Positions 8,306-15,106 of a DNA stretch of 28,737 bases are shown in pieces. The position numbers were made by a program, and so were the translations under genes. Source of the DNA: Aquimonas sp002352135 (GTDB taxonomy: Bacteria; Pseudomonadota; Gammaproteobacteria; Xanthomonadales; Xanthomonadaceae). The stretch's first letter is position 1, and every line of letters starts with the position of its first letter. The notes under the pieces are model-generated. The model made no database searches. It worked only from the letters and a program-made list of their open reading frames with translations, and had not been told where the DNA came from. The stretch spans positions 1 to 28,737 of the forward strand of contig DAORND010000032.1 of NCBI GenBank assembly GCA_035440755.1, read 5' to 3'.

Positions 8306-9489
8306 GCGCTTGGACACCCCGACTTCCACTTGTGCGGAACTCTCACCAAACCCAGTTCCCGTGTGCTACCGCGAAGAGTGAGAAAACGCTCTACCGTGTC
8401 ATACATCCGTATGCCCTCCGGGTCCATCGCGTGGAAACGCAATGTGTACTGCCCAGGAAGCAATGCCAGAAGATCAACATCCAAGCTGTACACAAACCCT
8501 TCCGGGAGGGCAATTGGCTGAGCCTCGTGCATATCAGATACTGCACCGTAAATCGCTGTGCCATCCGCCCGAACCAATCCCCAACCAAGCCTGGGTGGGC
8601 GACCGTCCGGTGACCTCAATGCAATTTCGCATTGAACGGAAGGCTCCGAAAGAAGTATCTTTTCATCATCTAATCCATTGATCCGAACGCGATCCACGCG
8701 ATATTCGTTCTGGCTTGGAGTCTCTTTTTCCGAATCAGACACAGCACGACTCAAGTGCTCATGGAATGCCAAGTAGTCCTGAGTGACGGAAAATACATCG
8801 CCATAAGCCTGCACGCGCCCATCCTTGAGCCATAGCGCATGTTTGCATAGCTTTTGGATATGGTAGGTAGAATGCGATACCAATAGAAGCGTACCTCCTC
8901 CCGCAATGTAATCTTCAATCCAGCGGATGCACTTCCGCTGGAACGACTCATCACCAACTGCAAGGACCTCATCTGTGATCAACAGATCGGGCCGAAGGGC
9001 AGATATCAGGGCGAAGCCCAAGCGCACCACCATTCCCGATGAGTAATGCTTCACTGGCTCATCGATGTATTCACCGATGTCGGCGAACGCCACAATCTCG
9101 GGAATCAGTTCAGCCAAAGTGCGGGTGTCAATTCCATGCAGTGCGGCCGAGATGTACAAGTTCTCCCGCCCTGTTCTCTCCAGCTCAAAGCCGGCACCCA
9201 ACTCAATCAGCGCTCCAACGCGCCCTCTCACCACCACGGAGCCGGTTGTCGGATGCAGTAAACCCGAAATCAACTTCAGCAAAGTTGACTTTCCCGCGCC
9301 GTTCGAGCCAATGACGCCAAGCGACTGCCCCCTGTAGACGTCCAGATTCACATCGACCAAGGTCTCTTTCCGATGCAACCTCATACCAAGCATCAACCGC
9401 AAGAGAGCGGCAGCCCTTTGGCCGGGGCTTGACGCTGCGGCCCATGCCTTTGACAGGCCTCTCACCTCAACCAGTGGTTCGTGACTCAA
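8302..9489 (-). CDS. wzt: Wzt-type ABC polysaccharide exporter ATPase with C-terminal glycan-binding domain
   Basis: This is the ATPase of an O-antigen/teichoic-acid type ABC exporter, 395 residues. It shows Walker A GSNGAGKST (61-69), the Wzt-style signature YSSGM (149-153), Walker B LLITDE (169-174) followed by VLAVGDE, and an H-loop VSHS. Residues from about 250 to the end form an extra beta-rich domain like Wzt-C, which in E. coli O9a and related systems binds the modified non-reducing end of the glycan. The start is TTG: its first four bases overlap the wzm stop (TTGA), and a GAGGAG ribosome site sits 5 bases upstream. No in-frame ATG occurs before residue 33. Confidence 0.92.
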   Translation of the reverse strand: MSHEPLVEVRGLSKAWAAASSPGQRAAALLRLMLGMRLHRKETLVDVNLDVYRGQSLGVIGSNGAGKSTLLKLISGLLHPTTGSVVVRGRVGALIELGAGFELERTGRENLYISAALHGIDTRTLAELIPEIVAFADIGEYIDEPVKHYSSGMVVRLGFALISALRPDLLITDEVLAVGDESFQRKCIRWIEDYIAGGGTLLLVSHSTYHIQKLCKHALWLKDGRVQAYGDVFSVTQDYLAFHEHLSRAVSDSEKETPSQNEYRVDRVRINGLDDEKILLSEPSVQCEIALRSPDGRPPRLGWGLVRADGTAIYGAVSDMHEAQPIALPEGFVYSLDVDLLALLPGQYTLRFHAMDPEGIRMYDTVERFLTLRGSTRELGLVRVPHKWKSGCPSA

Positions 9490-10274
9490 GAGAACTCCTC
9501 GAGTTCAAATCGGACACGGCGATACAGAAAGACGGCGAGCGCGAAAGCCGAACAAATCAAAATGATCGAGGGTGAACTAAAATTGGATACCCTCTCCCCT
9601 TGAACAAGCTCGCGATTCATCGAGATGATGACACCAAGCGGATTGTACGCCTGCAAGTTCGAAGAGAAGCTGGGAAGCGAGGACGCAGGATAGAAAATAG
9701 GCGTGGTGAAGAACCATAGCGTCAGGAAAAGACCAACAATCCGAGCCGTGTCACGTATGAAAACATTCAGCAGTGAAAAAATTATCGCAATCGAAAAAGA
9801 AAAAGCGAAAAGCGCAGCCCACAAAATTGGAAGCAAAAGCCAATTCGTGGAGATGGTCACCTCTCCCGAACAGGAAAGCACAAGAAGGACCAGAACGAAG
9901 CCAGCCACATGAAAAAAGAATGAAGTAAATGCAACTCCAGTGAACATACCAATTCTGGAAATCCTCACCTTTCCCGCAATGCCGGCTTTCTCAACAAGGA
10001 GCGGAGTACATCTAACAACCGTCTCCGAAAATGCAAGCCACGGCCAAAAGCCGATAGAAAGGAATACCAAATAGTTGTTGACTCCGGCACTTCGCGCTTG
10101 GAATAGCTCAACAAACACGAAGTAAAAGACCGCAAGCTGAAGCAGCGGCGCAAGAAATATCCAAAACACACCGATGGCTCCGTCAGCGATTCGCTGACGG
10201 AGCTCGTCTTTCGCAAATATTCGCGCACTTTGCGCTATATCGATGAGTTCTTTCCGTGCCGATCCCTCTAACAC
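9486..10274 (-). CDS. wzm: Wzm-type ABC-2 polysaccharide exporter permease
   Basis: This 262-residue inner-membrane protein of the ABC-2 family forms the channel for lipid-linked polysaccharide, paired with the ATPase encoded next to it. It has an amphipathic N-terminus with DELRQRIADG, then about six hydrophobic segments, with the permease motif FIRDTARIVGLFLTLWFFTTPIFYP near residues 172-198 and the NPLGVII motif after it. The start is GTG at 10274, supported by GAGGG 7 bases upstream and the absence of a usable ATG. Base composition is strikingly AT-rich compared with neighbours (50 of 120 bases are G or C in 9721-9840, counted by hand), suggesting transfer of this part of the operon. Confidence 0.9.
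   Translation of the reverse strand: MLEGSARKELIDIAQSARIFAKDELRQRIADGAIGVFWIFLAPLLQLAVFYFVFVELFQARSAGVNNYLVFLSIGFWPWLAFSETVVRCTPLLVEKAGIAGKVRISRIGMFTGVAFTSFFFHVAGFVLVLLVLSCSGEVTISTNWLLLPILWAALFAFSFSIAIIFSLLNVFIRDTARIVGLFLTLWFFTTPIFYPASSLPSFSSNLQAYNPLGVIISMNRELVQGERVSNFSSPSIILICSAFALAVFLYRRVRFELEEFS
9495..9500 (-). promoter_or_regulatory. Ribosome binding site that fixes the wzt TTG start
   Basis: On the minus strand, GAGGAG lies 5 bases before the TTG at 9489, inside the end of wzm. This supports the rare TTG codon as the real start. Confidence 0.7.
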
Positions 10275-10281
10275 TGGAAAA

Positions 10282-10286
10282 CCCTC
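10282..10286 (-). promoter_or_regulatory. Ribosome binding site for the wzm GTG start
   Basis: On the minus strand, GAGGG lies 7 bases before the GTG at 10274, inside the short gap after the prolyl isomerase gene. It supports GTG as the start. Confidence 0.6.
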
Positions 10287-10297
10287 ATGCCGCGACG

Positions 10298-11272
10298 CTA
10301 TTGATCAGACACTGTTGCAGACTTCAATCCCTCAGGCGCAACGATCGGAGGTAGTGCGCCAGTAGCTGAATCATAGTATCGCGTCCTCAATGACCTCACC
10401 AACGCCGGGTCAGCGGTAAGCGGGGCGTTTCGAAGGTCATCGTCAAATTTTGCAGTCATGGTGCTCACGTAGGACTCGGTAAGCTCTTTGACAATCCTAT
10501 CGCGAACAGATTCGAATTCCGGCACTTGCTTTGGCTTTCGCTCAATGAGTCGAATCACGTGATAGCCATAGCGTGTTTTGACAATTGCAGAAACATCACC
10601 CGGATTCTTCAGGGCGAACGCTGCCTCTTGGAAAGATGGAACCATCGTTCCCTCACGGACGTTGCGGAGGTATCCATCGGATTTTTCTGCGCCGATGAAC
10701 TCTTCGGTATACTTGGCTACGATGGCGTCATCGTTGCCTTCTCTCTCTTGAATCATCTCGCTTCGAGCTTGTTCGGCGAGTTTGATCGCGTCTTCTTCAG
10801 TTCGTCCTTCGACTTTGATTAGGACATGGCGCAAGGTTAGTTGCTCTGGCTGCCCATAGCGTGCCGCATTGGCGAGGTAGTTTTCCTTCGCAAGCGCATT
10901 CATATCAGGAATGTTGGCGCGGATATTCGCTAGTACTGCGGCCCGGACCTCTCGTGATTCCAGTCCAGTGACGGCCTGCTTCAGGCGCGTCTCGAAGTAA
11001 GGATTTGCCTTGATATTGTATTGCTCACTCAGTTGTGCTGTTTGTTTCTCCAAAAGCAGATTTGATACGAAGTTCTGCAGTCGCTCTGGACTGTCCAAGT
11101 AGCTAGGGCGAACGTCTGCAGGCAACTCCATGATCTTGGCGTCGATCTCCGCCATGGTTACCGCGACACCGCCTCGTGTCGCAACAACGGCCTCCTCAGC
11201 CTCGCTAGCCCCCAGGACTTGTGATGCCAGCATCATCACTGGCATCAGCATTCGTATGCTTCTATAACCCAT
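10298..11272 (-). CDS. Periplasmic PpiC-type (parvulin) peptidyl-prolyl isomerase / foldase
   Basis: This 324-residue SurA/PrsA-like foldase starts at the ATG at 11272, with GGAG 8 bases before it. The first residues form a Sec signal peptide with cleavage expected after VLGAS, followed by a helical chaperone region (ERLQNFVSNLLLEKQ and onward). The parvulin domain spans about residues 155-250: TLRHVLIKVEGR, GYLRNVREGTMVPSFQEAAFAL and RYGYHVIRLIERKP, the last containing the family's conserved GYHVI. It should assist folding of exported proteins in the periplasm. It lies 23 bases upstream of wzm and may be the first gene of that transcript, although functionally it fits the secreted-protein genes on its other side better. 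Confidence 0.87.
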   Translation of the reverse strand: MGYRSIRMLMPVMMLASQVLGASEAEEAVVATRGGVAVTMAEIDAKIMELPADVRPSYLDSPERLQNFVSNLLLEKQTAQLSEQYNIKANPYFETRLKQAVTGLESREVRAAVLANIRANIPDMNALAKENYLANAARYGQPEQLTLRHVLIKVEGRTEEDAIKLAEQARSEMIQEREGNDDAIVAKYTEEFIGAEKSDGYLRNVREGTMVPSFQEAAFALKNPGDVSAIVKTRYGYHVIRLIERKPKQVPEFESVRDRIVKELTESYVSTMTAKFDDDLRNAPLTADPALVRSLRTRYYDSATGALPPIVAPEGLKSATVSDQ

Positions 11273-11324
11273 TTTGTTGCTCCAACGCGATCTGCGCCAT
11301 CGGTTTATGTGGCACCAATACATG

Positions 11325-11364
11325 AAAAAACCCCGCTTCCCGTGTACTTCACGGTAAGCGGGGG
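11325..11364 (-). terminator. Rho-independent terminator of the 365-residue secreted protein gene
   Basis: An inverted repeat (arms 11331-11338 and 11356-11363, plus inner arms 11340-11344 and 11350-11354, one mismatch, 5-base loop) is followed on the minus strand by six T residues (11325-11330). This is a strong intrinsic terminator 21 bases past the stop at 11385. It separates this gene from the prolyl isomerase gene. Confidence 0.9.
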
Positions 11365-11384
11365 CACTTAGACACAGGATTGAT

Positions 11385-12482
11385 TTAGAAGTTCAAATCG
11401 AAATTCGCTTCACACTGGGTACGACCGTCGGCACATGTATGCTCGGTGTTGGTGAGGGTTCCATCCGTACCGTCTGCCATTTGTATCGTCAGCCAGTACC
11501 ATTCTCCTGCATTCAAACGGCACGCAGACCCCGAGAGTGTCGAGAATCCAAGATTACTCTGTGAGCTTTGTTTCTTACAGCCTTTCAGCCACTGGTTGGT
11601 TGAGGTTGAGACTCTTGGTCTGACATCTCCGGCGCAAGGACTTATTGACACAGACACCGACGTTGATCGTCTTGGATTGAAGTAGTTGGCTCCCGTTACG
11701 GACTGCGCTTCAAACCATTCCAGAGTATAGATAACTCCTGCTGTTGGCTGGAACGGAATCGTAATGTACATCCCTGCCGCCTGGGCTTCGCCTACCGAAA
11801 ACGAGCCGATTGGGGCAAGGAAAGATATCTGATCACCCCAAGCCCTGCCGTTAAATTGATTTTCCCATGTCCGATTGAACATCGTGAAACCAGATGGCCG
11901 GATAAACTCGTATCCCGTTGGTCGCGTCGACCCAGTGATGGTCTGACCATCGATGATACAAGTATCTGGATTGGGCCCTCCTCCACCACCGCCCGAGGCC
12001 ACTTCAACACTGACCGTGTCCGCACCGGCACTACCGTCCGCGTTGTAGCAATTCGCCGTCAGTGCGTAATTGCCGGTGTTTGAAAAGCTTACAACGGCAT
12101 TCCCGGAGGTTGTTCTTAGATCGTTTCCGATCCAGCTGCTGACGCCTGCAGACGGAATCGATGTTCCGATGCACGTCACTGGCGAGTTCGTGACCGTCAT
12201 GGCAATGTTGGTTGCTGTTGCTTGCGTCGTCGCAATCGGACCATCGGGCAATGTAACGGAAGCGGGGTTGCCAACCGATTGGCCCAAATTGGCACAGCTC
12301 GCGCCAGCACATGTAGCACTAAGCTGACCATTGGAGTCGACCGTTACCGACCCACTCAATGGAATGGGATCCAGGCTGGTGTTGTTAATCGTGATCGTTT
12401 GCGCATTGAGCAGGACGGGAGCGAACCCGATGAACGCAAGGGCGAAAAGATGAGGATTGGCAGTCTTTCGATTGATGCGCAT
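11385..12482 (-). CDS. Secreted two-domain protein of unknown function
   Basis: This 365-residue protein begins with a Sec signal peptide (basic MRINRK, hydrophobic core, cleavage expected after LLNAQ). Residues of about 30-160 are Thr/Ser/Val-rich and look beta-sandwich-like, with an Ig-like stretch NAVVSFSNTGNYALTANC. A six-glycine linker (about 168-173) joins a second aromatic-rich region with several Trp residues. Ten cysteines are present, consistent with disulfides in an oxidising compartment. No membrane anchor, lipobox, LPXTG or PEP/IPTL-type sorting tail is seen; it ends in NFDLNF. The ATG is preceded by AAGGA with 6-base spacing. It has its own candidate promoter and terminator. It might be a substrate of the nearby T2SS, but this is a guess. 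Confidence 0.7.
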   Translation of the reverse strand: MRINRKTANPHLFALAFIGFAPVLLNAQTITINNTSLDPIPLSGSVTVDSNGQLSATCAGASCANLGQSVGNPASVTLPDGPIATTQATATNIAMTVTNSPVTCIGTSIPSAGVSSWIGNDLRTTSGNAVVSFSNTGNYALTANCYNADGSAGADTVSVEVASGGGGGGPNPDTCIIDGQTITGSTRPTGYEFIRPSGFTMFNRTWENQFNGRAWGDQISFLAPIGSFSVGEAQAAGMYITIPFQPTAGVIYTLEWFEAQSVTGANYFNPRRSTSVSVSISPCAGDVRPRVSTSTNQWLKGCKKQSSQSNLGFSTLSGSACRLNAGEWYWLTIQMADGTDGTLTNTEHTCADGRTQCEANFDLNF

Positions 12483-12559
12483 TGGGGATCCTTTTCTGGT
12501 CGATGACAGAGGCTGGTTGCCAAGCCCACGTCACGGCATTGCGGCGGTTGGTCGTTTTG

Positions 12560-12588
12560 ATTCTGACCCTGCGGTCCCGCCTGGTCAA
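12560..12588 (-). promoter_or_regulatory. Candidate sigma-70 promoter for the 365-residue secreted protein gene
   Basis: On the minus strand, TTGACC (12583-12588, 5 of 6 consensus) and CAGAAT (12560-12565, 4 of 6) are spaced by exactly 17 bases. They lie between the upstream gene's terminator and the ATG at 12482, leaving a leader of about 70 bases. Confidence 0.5.
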
Positions 12589-12614
12589 GGCTGCCGATTA
12601 ACTACTGGTAAACC

Positions 12615-12644
12615 AAAAAAAGAGGGCTCCTTTCGGAGCCCTCT
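12615..12644 (-). terminator. Rho-independent terminator of the 498-residue secreted protein gene
   Basis: A perfect 10-bp stem (12621-12630 with 12635-12644) closes a 4-base loop TTTC (GAAA on the minus strand). It is followed on the minus strand by a run of T residues (12615-12620). It lies 27 bases past the stop at 12672. Confidence 0.93.
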
Positions 12645-12671
12645 CTGCAACTTATACCAACAGGTTCGCTA

Positions 12672-14168
12672 TTACGGCTGGCTGAAGCTGCGACCGGCGC
12701 GGTGCTTGTGCACGATCGAGAAGTTGGCCAAGGCAGAACCACTGCCATTGTCCTGCGTCACGCGCGATGCCCAGAAACCGGTGACCGGCAGGCCCTGCAG
12801 GACAGCACCGTCGGAGTCAACCAACACGTTGTCCGCATCGCCCATCGCCATACGACCCCAACCTTCGGTGAAGGCCAAGGAGATGTTGCTGGCGAAGTAC
12901 GAACCCAACACCGAGGACTGGTTGCCACCGTAGTAGACGTCCAGCACATTTGACTGGTTGAAGCTGACCACCTGAGCTTCGTAGCACAGGCTCAGACCAG
13001 GCGTACCCGGACGCGGCGGCGAGAATCCAACGCTACCACCCTGCGGACGCTGCTCTTCACGGTTCCAGTAGGCGAAGGAGATAGGCTCGCAAGCACCAAC
13101 CGGTGCCGAGTCATCACCATCGTAGAAGGCCCAGAAGGGTTCACGGTCGTCATTGCCGTTACCGGCAAGACGAGCGCGCTGCAGATGCATACGCTTGGTC
13201 GGGAAGGTGATCACCCACTCAGAAGCGAAGCCGCCGCCGGTGACGTACTCGTTGTAGATTTCGTCGTGCATGAAGACAGCAGACACGGCTTTCAAACCAG
13301 CGGTGTCGTGATCAGCAGCGTCGAAGTCGAACTGAGCCAACGTGCCCGCATGGAACACCACTGCCGTGGCATTCAGGAAGTCGTCGCTACGTGCCGATTC
13401 CAGCGAGGGCTGCACCGATTCCGGATTGGAGTGCAGGTTCAGGCCGGTCGCCGAGACGAAGAAGCCATCGATCGCATCAGCGTTGTAGCTGATGTTGGTG
13501 CCGTTGGCTGCATCAACGATTTCCGCACCGCCAAACAGGCCGCCGTTCGGCGACAGAATCTGCGCACTCGGATTGACATTCCACGTACCACCCGCATCCC
13601 ATGCCGCGCGCACGGTTCCGCAGTTTGCGGGCGTACCGGACGAGTTATGGGTCGCAGCTGCCGCCAGCGAACCAGAGACGCGACCCATTTCGATCATTTC
13701 GATATGACCTTCACGGGTACGGCTGTCTTCGTACGGACCGCCGTCGTCATTGTTGAAGGCGTACTGGAAGTTCACGAACGGCTGGCCGGCTGCCGGAATG
13801 GCGGGCACGGTGCAGGACTTATCCGTGGTGCTCAACTTGGCAGCAGAGGCGCCGATCGGGTCGGAACCCTCGGCCGCACCGGTGATGGCACCGGTCCAGA
13901 CGTCGAACGGCGACAGGTACAGGTTGAAGTCCAGGACTTCCTGCGAGTTACGACCTTCAAGGAAACGCACCTTGACAGCCTTCACTTCGTCGGTGGTGTT
14001 GACCACCGAGATCAGGGTGGCGTTGCCACCGTTGACGGTGTAGTACGGGTAGATCAGAACCTGACCCAGACCATCCGGATTGATGTTAACGGCGTTGGAG
14101 ACGCTCACAAGACCGGCAACGCCGGCGATGCCAGCGACCACGGCCGTGGTCAAAGAACTCTTTTTCAT
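12672..14168 (-). CDS. Secreted protein of unknown function (GQVLIYPYYT family)
   Basis: This 498-residue protein has a clear Sec signal peptide: MKKSS, then a small-residue hydrophobic core, with cleavage expected after VSNA. The mature start GLGQVLIYPYYTVNGGNATL followed by ISVVNTT resembles a set of uncharacterised secreted proteins from gammaproteobacteria. This is recalled family resemblance and was not searched. The rest is Gly/Asn/Ser/Asp-rich with little charge bias, suggesting a beta-rich extracellular fold. It ends HRAGRSFSQP, with no anchor or sorting motif. AGGAGT lies 7 bases before the ATG. A strong own terminator and a long non-coding upstream region point to an independently, perhaps strongly, expressed gene. 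Surface-layer-like or secreted structural roles are possible but unproven. Confidence 0.75.
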   Translation of the reverse strand: MKKSSLTTAVVAGIAGVAGLVSVSNAVNINPDGLGQVLIYPYYTVNGGNATLISVVNTTDEVKAVKVRFLEGRNSQEVLDFNLYLSPFDVWTGAITGAAEGSDPIGASAAKLSTTDKSCTVPAIPAAGQPFVNFQYAFNNDDGGPYEDSRTREGHIEMIEMGRVSGSLAAAATHNSSGTPANCGTVRAAWDAGGTWNVNPSAQILSPNGGLFGGAEIVDAANGTNISYNADAIDGFFVSATGLNLHSNPESVQPSLESARSDDFLNATAVVFHAGTLAQFDFDAADHDTAGLKAVSAVFMHDEIYNEYVTGGGFASEWVITFPTKRMHLQRARLAGNGNDDREPFWAFYDGDDSAPVGACEPISFAYWNREEQRPQGGSVGFSPPRPGTPGLSLCYEAQVVSFNQSNVLDVYYGGNQSSVLGSYFASNISLAFTEGWGRMAMGDADNVLVDSDGAVLQGLPVTGFWASRVTQDNGSGSALANFSIVHKHRAGRSFSQP

Positions 14169-14632
14169 CAGAACACTCCTAAAAAAACATCCACAGGGCT
14201 TGTGTGCCTCGCCAACCCGAACCGCACGCCACGGCAGCGGTGTTCACCCGCCTTCCATGGGCGAGGTTAGACAAGAGCGCCGCAAGATTGCCACATCAGT
14301 TGGTATCTCGCAATCCCCTGAGCGAAGATATTTCGCACGTTTGTGGTGATAGCCATCTTCATCGCAAGCCGCTAGGAAACGCGCGGACTGAACGCTCGCC
14401 TATGTCTCGGCGACAAGGGGTTTTCTTGTCTGCCATACGAACGCATCCGCCGCCCCAGAGGAACACCATGCATGCCACAGAAAGCTAAAACGGTGGCGCT
14501 CAAGCAAGTTACGCTTGCCCGACCGACCCCAGAGCCTGGGCACTACGTCTTCACGAAAACCAACGCGGCGCATAGCTCAGTTCAGTCAGCCTCGATACCT
14601 CAAGACCAGAGGTTTCCGGGGTTGATACTCCC
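14169..14632. other. 464-base intergenic region
   Basis: No frame here has both a convincing start and protein-like composition. It holds the ribosome site and presumably the promoter of the 498-residue secreted protein, but no consensus -35/-10 pair stood out. Small inverted repeats are visible: GCGAA/TTCGC around GATAT (14322-14336), GCAAG/CTTGC (14504-14518) and ACCTC/GAGGT near 14597-14613. None is a clear terminator because no T-run follows. A small RNA or regulatory leader cannot be excluded. Confidence 0.5.
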
Positions 14633-15061
14633 CTAGTCTTTGGGTAGGACGTACCAATCGTTGTCGAGCTGGAGCCAGCGTTCACCAATTTCCTGTTGCG
14701 CCGTAATTTCACCGACCATGCCCAAGGACGAGCGAACCCGGAAGGTCACTTGAAGGCGCACAAAGCAAGACGCCACGGATTCGTCGCATTCCATCGACTT
14801 GTACTCAACCTTGTCCCAGGTGACAGGTCGATTGCGCATTGATGTCACGTAGCTTTGCTCGTCGTGGGCACTACGATAGCCAGGGGTGAGATAGTCCCAT
14901 GCCGCCTCTGGCTGCTTGGCGATAAGAAGATCCCAACGCTCGAGTGCGCGCCTTGCGATCGTCTGTTCGGCAGTTTCATTGGAGCGAACACCTGCTCCGC
15001 CAGCACACGCAGCACTGAGCAAAGCAACCAGAAGTGGGGTAAGTATCTTGATCTTGTTCAT
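14633..15061 (-). CDS. Small lipoprotein at the end of the T2SS operon
   Basis: This 142-residue protein has a type II signal peptide: MNKIK, a hydrophobic core, then lipobox LLSAAC with the lipid-acceptor Cys at residue 19. The mature part (WDLLIAKQPEAAWDYLTPGYRS, then a strand-rich end with CFVRLQVTFRV and WYVLPKD) resembles the small alpha+beta NTF2-like fold, but no family is certain. It follows gspD by 45 bases in the same direction, so it is probably cotranscribed. It could be a periplasmic accessory such as a secretin pilot or stabiliser, but no pilotin motif is recognised. Because GspD has its own lipobox, a separate pilotin may not be needed. Confidence 0.75.
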   Translation of the reverse strand: MNKIKILTPLLVALLSAACAGGAGVRSNETAEQTIARRALERWDLLIAKQPEAAWDYLTPGYRSAHDEQSYVTSMRNRPVTWDKVEYKSMECDESVASCFVRLQVTFRVRSSLGMVGEITAQQEIGERWLQLDNDWYVLPKD

Positions 15062-15106
15062 GAGTTCAGTTCTTTCGCGTGTGAAAATTCGGGAAGAAGA
15101 GAAGTA

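Noticed and set aside
11385..14168. Possible PEP-CTERM or IPTL-CTERM sorting signal on the two secreted proteins.
   Set aside because: The C-termini (NFDLNF and AGRSFSQP) have no motif, no hydrophobic helix and no basic tail.
13185..14270. Long open frame (361 codons) on the plus strand opposite the 498-residue secreted protein gene.
   Set aside because: Its residues are His/Arg/Gln/Gly-rich with no fold-like pattern, while the opposite strand has a signal peptide, ribosome site and terminator.
14585..14632. Possible terminator after the T2SS operon (GGGG/CCCC and ACCTC/GAGGT repeats).
   Set aside because: The stems are short and no T-run follows on the minus strand.
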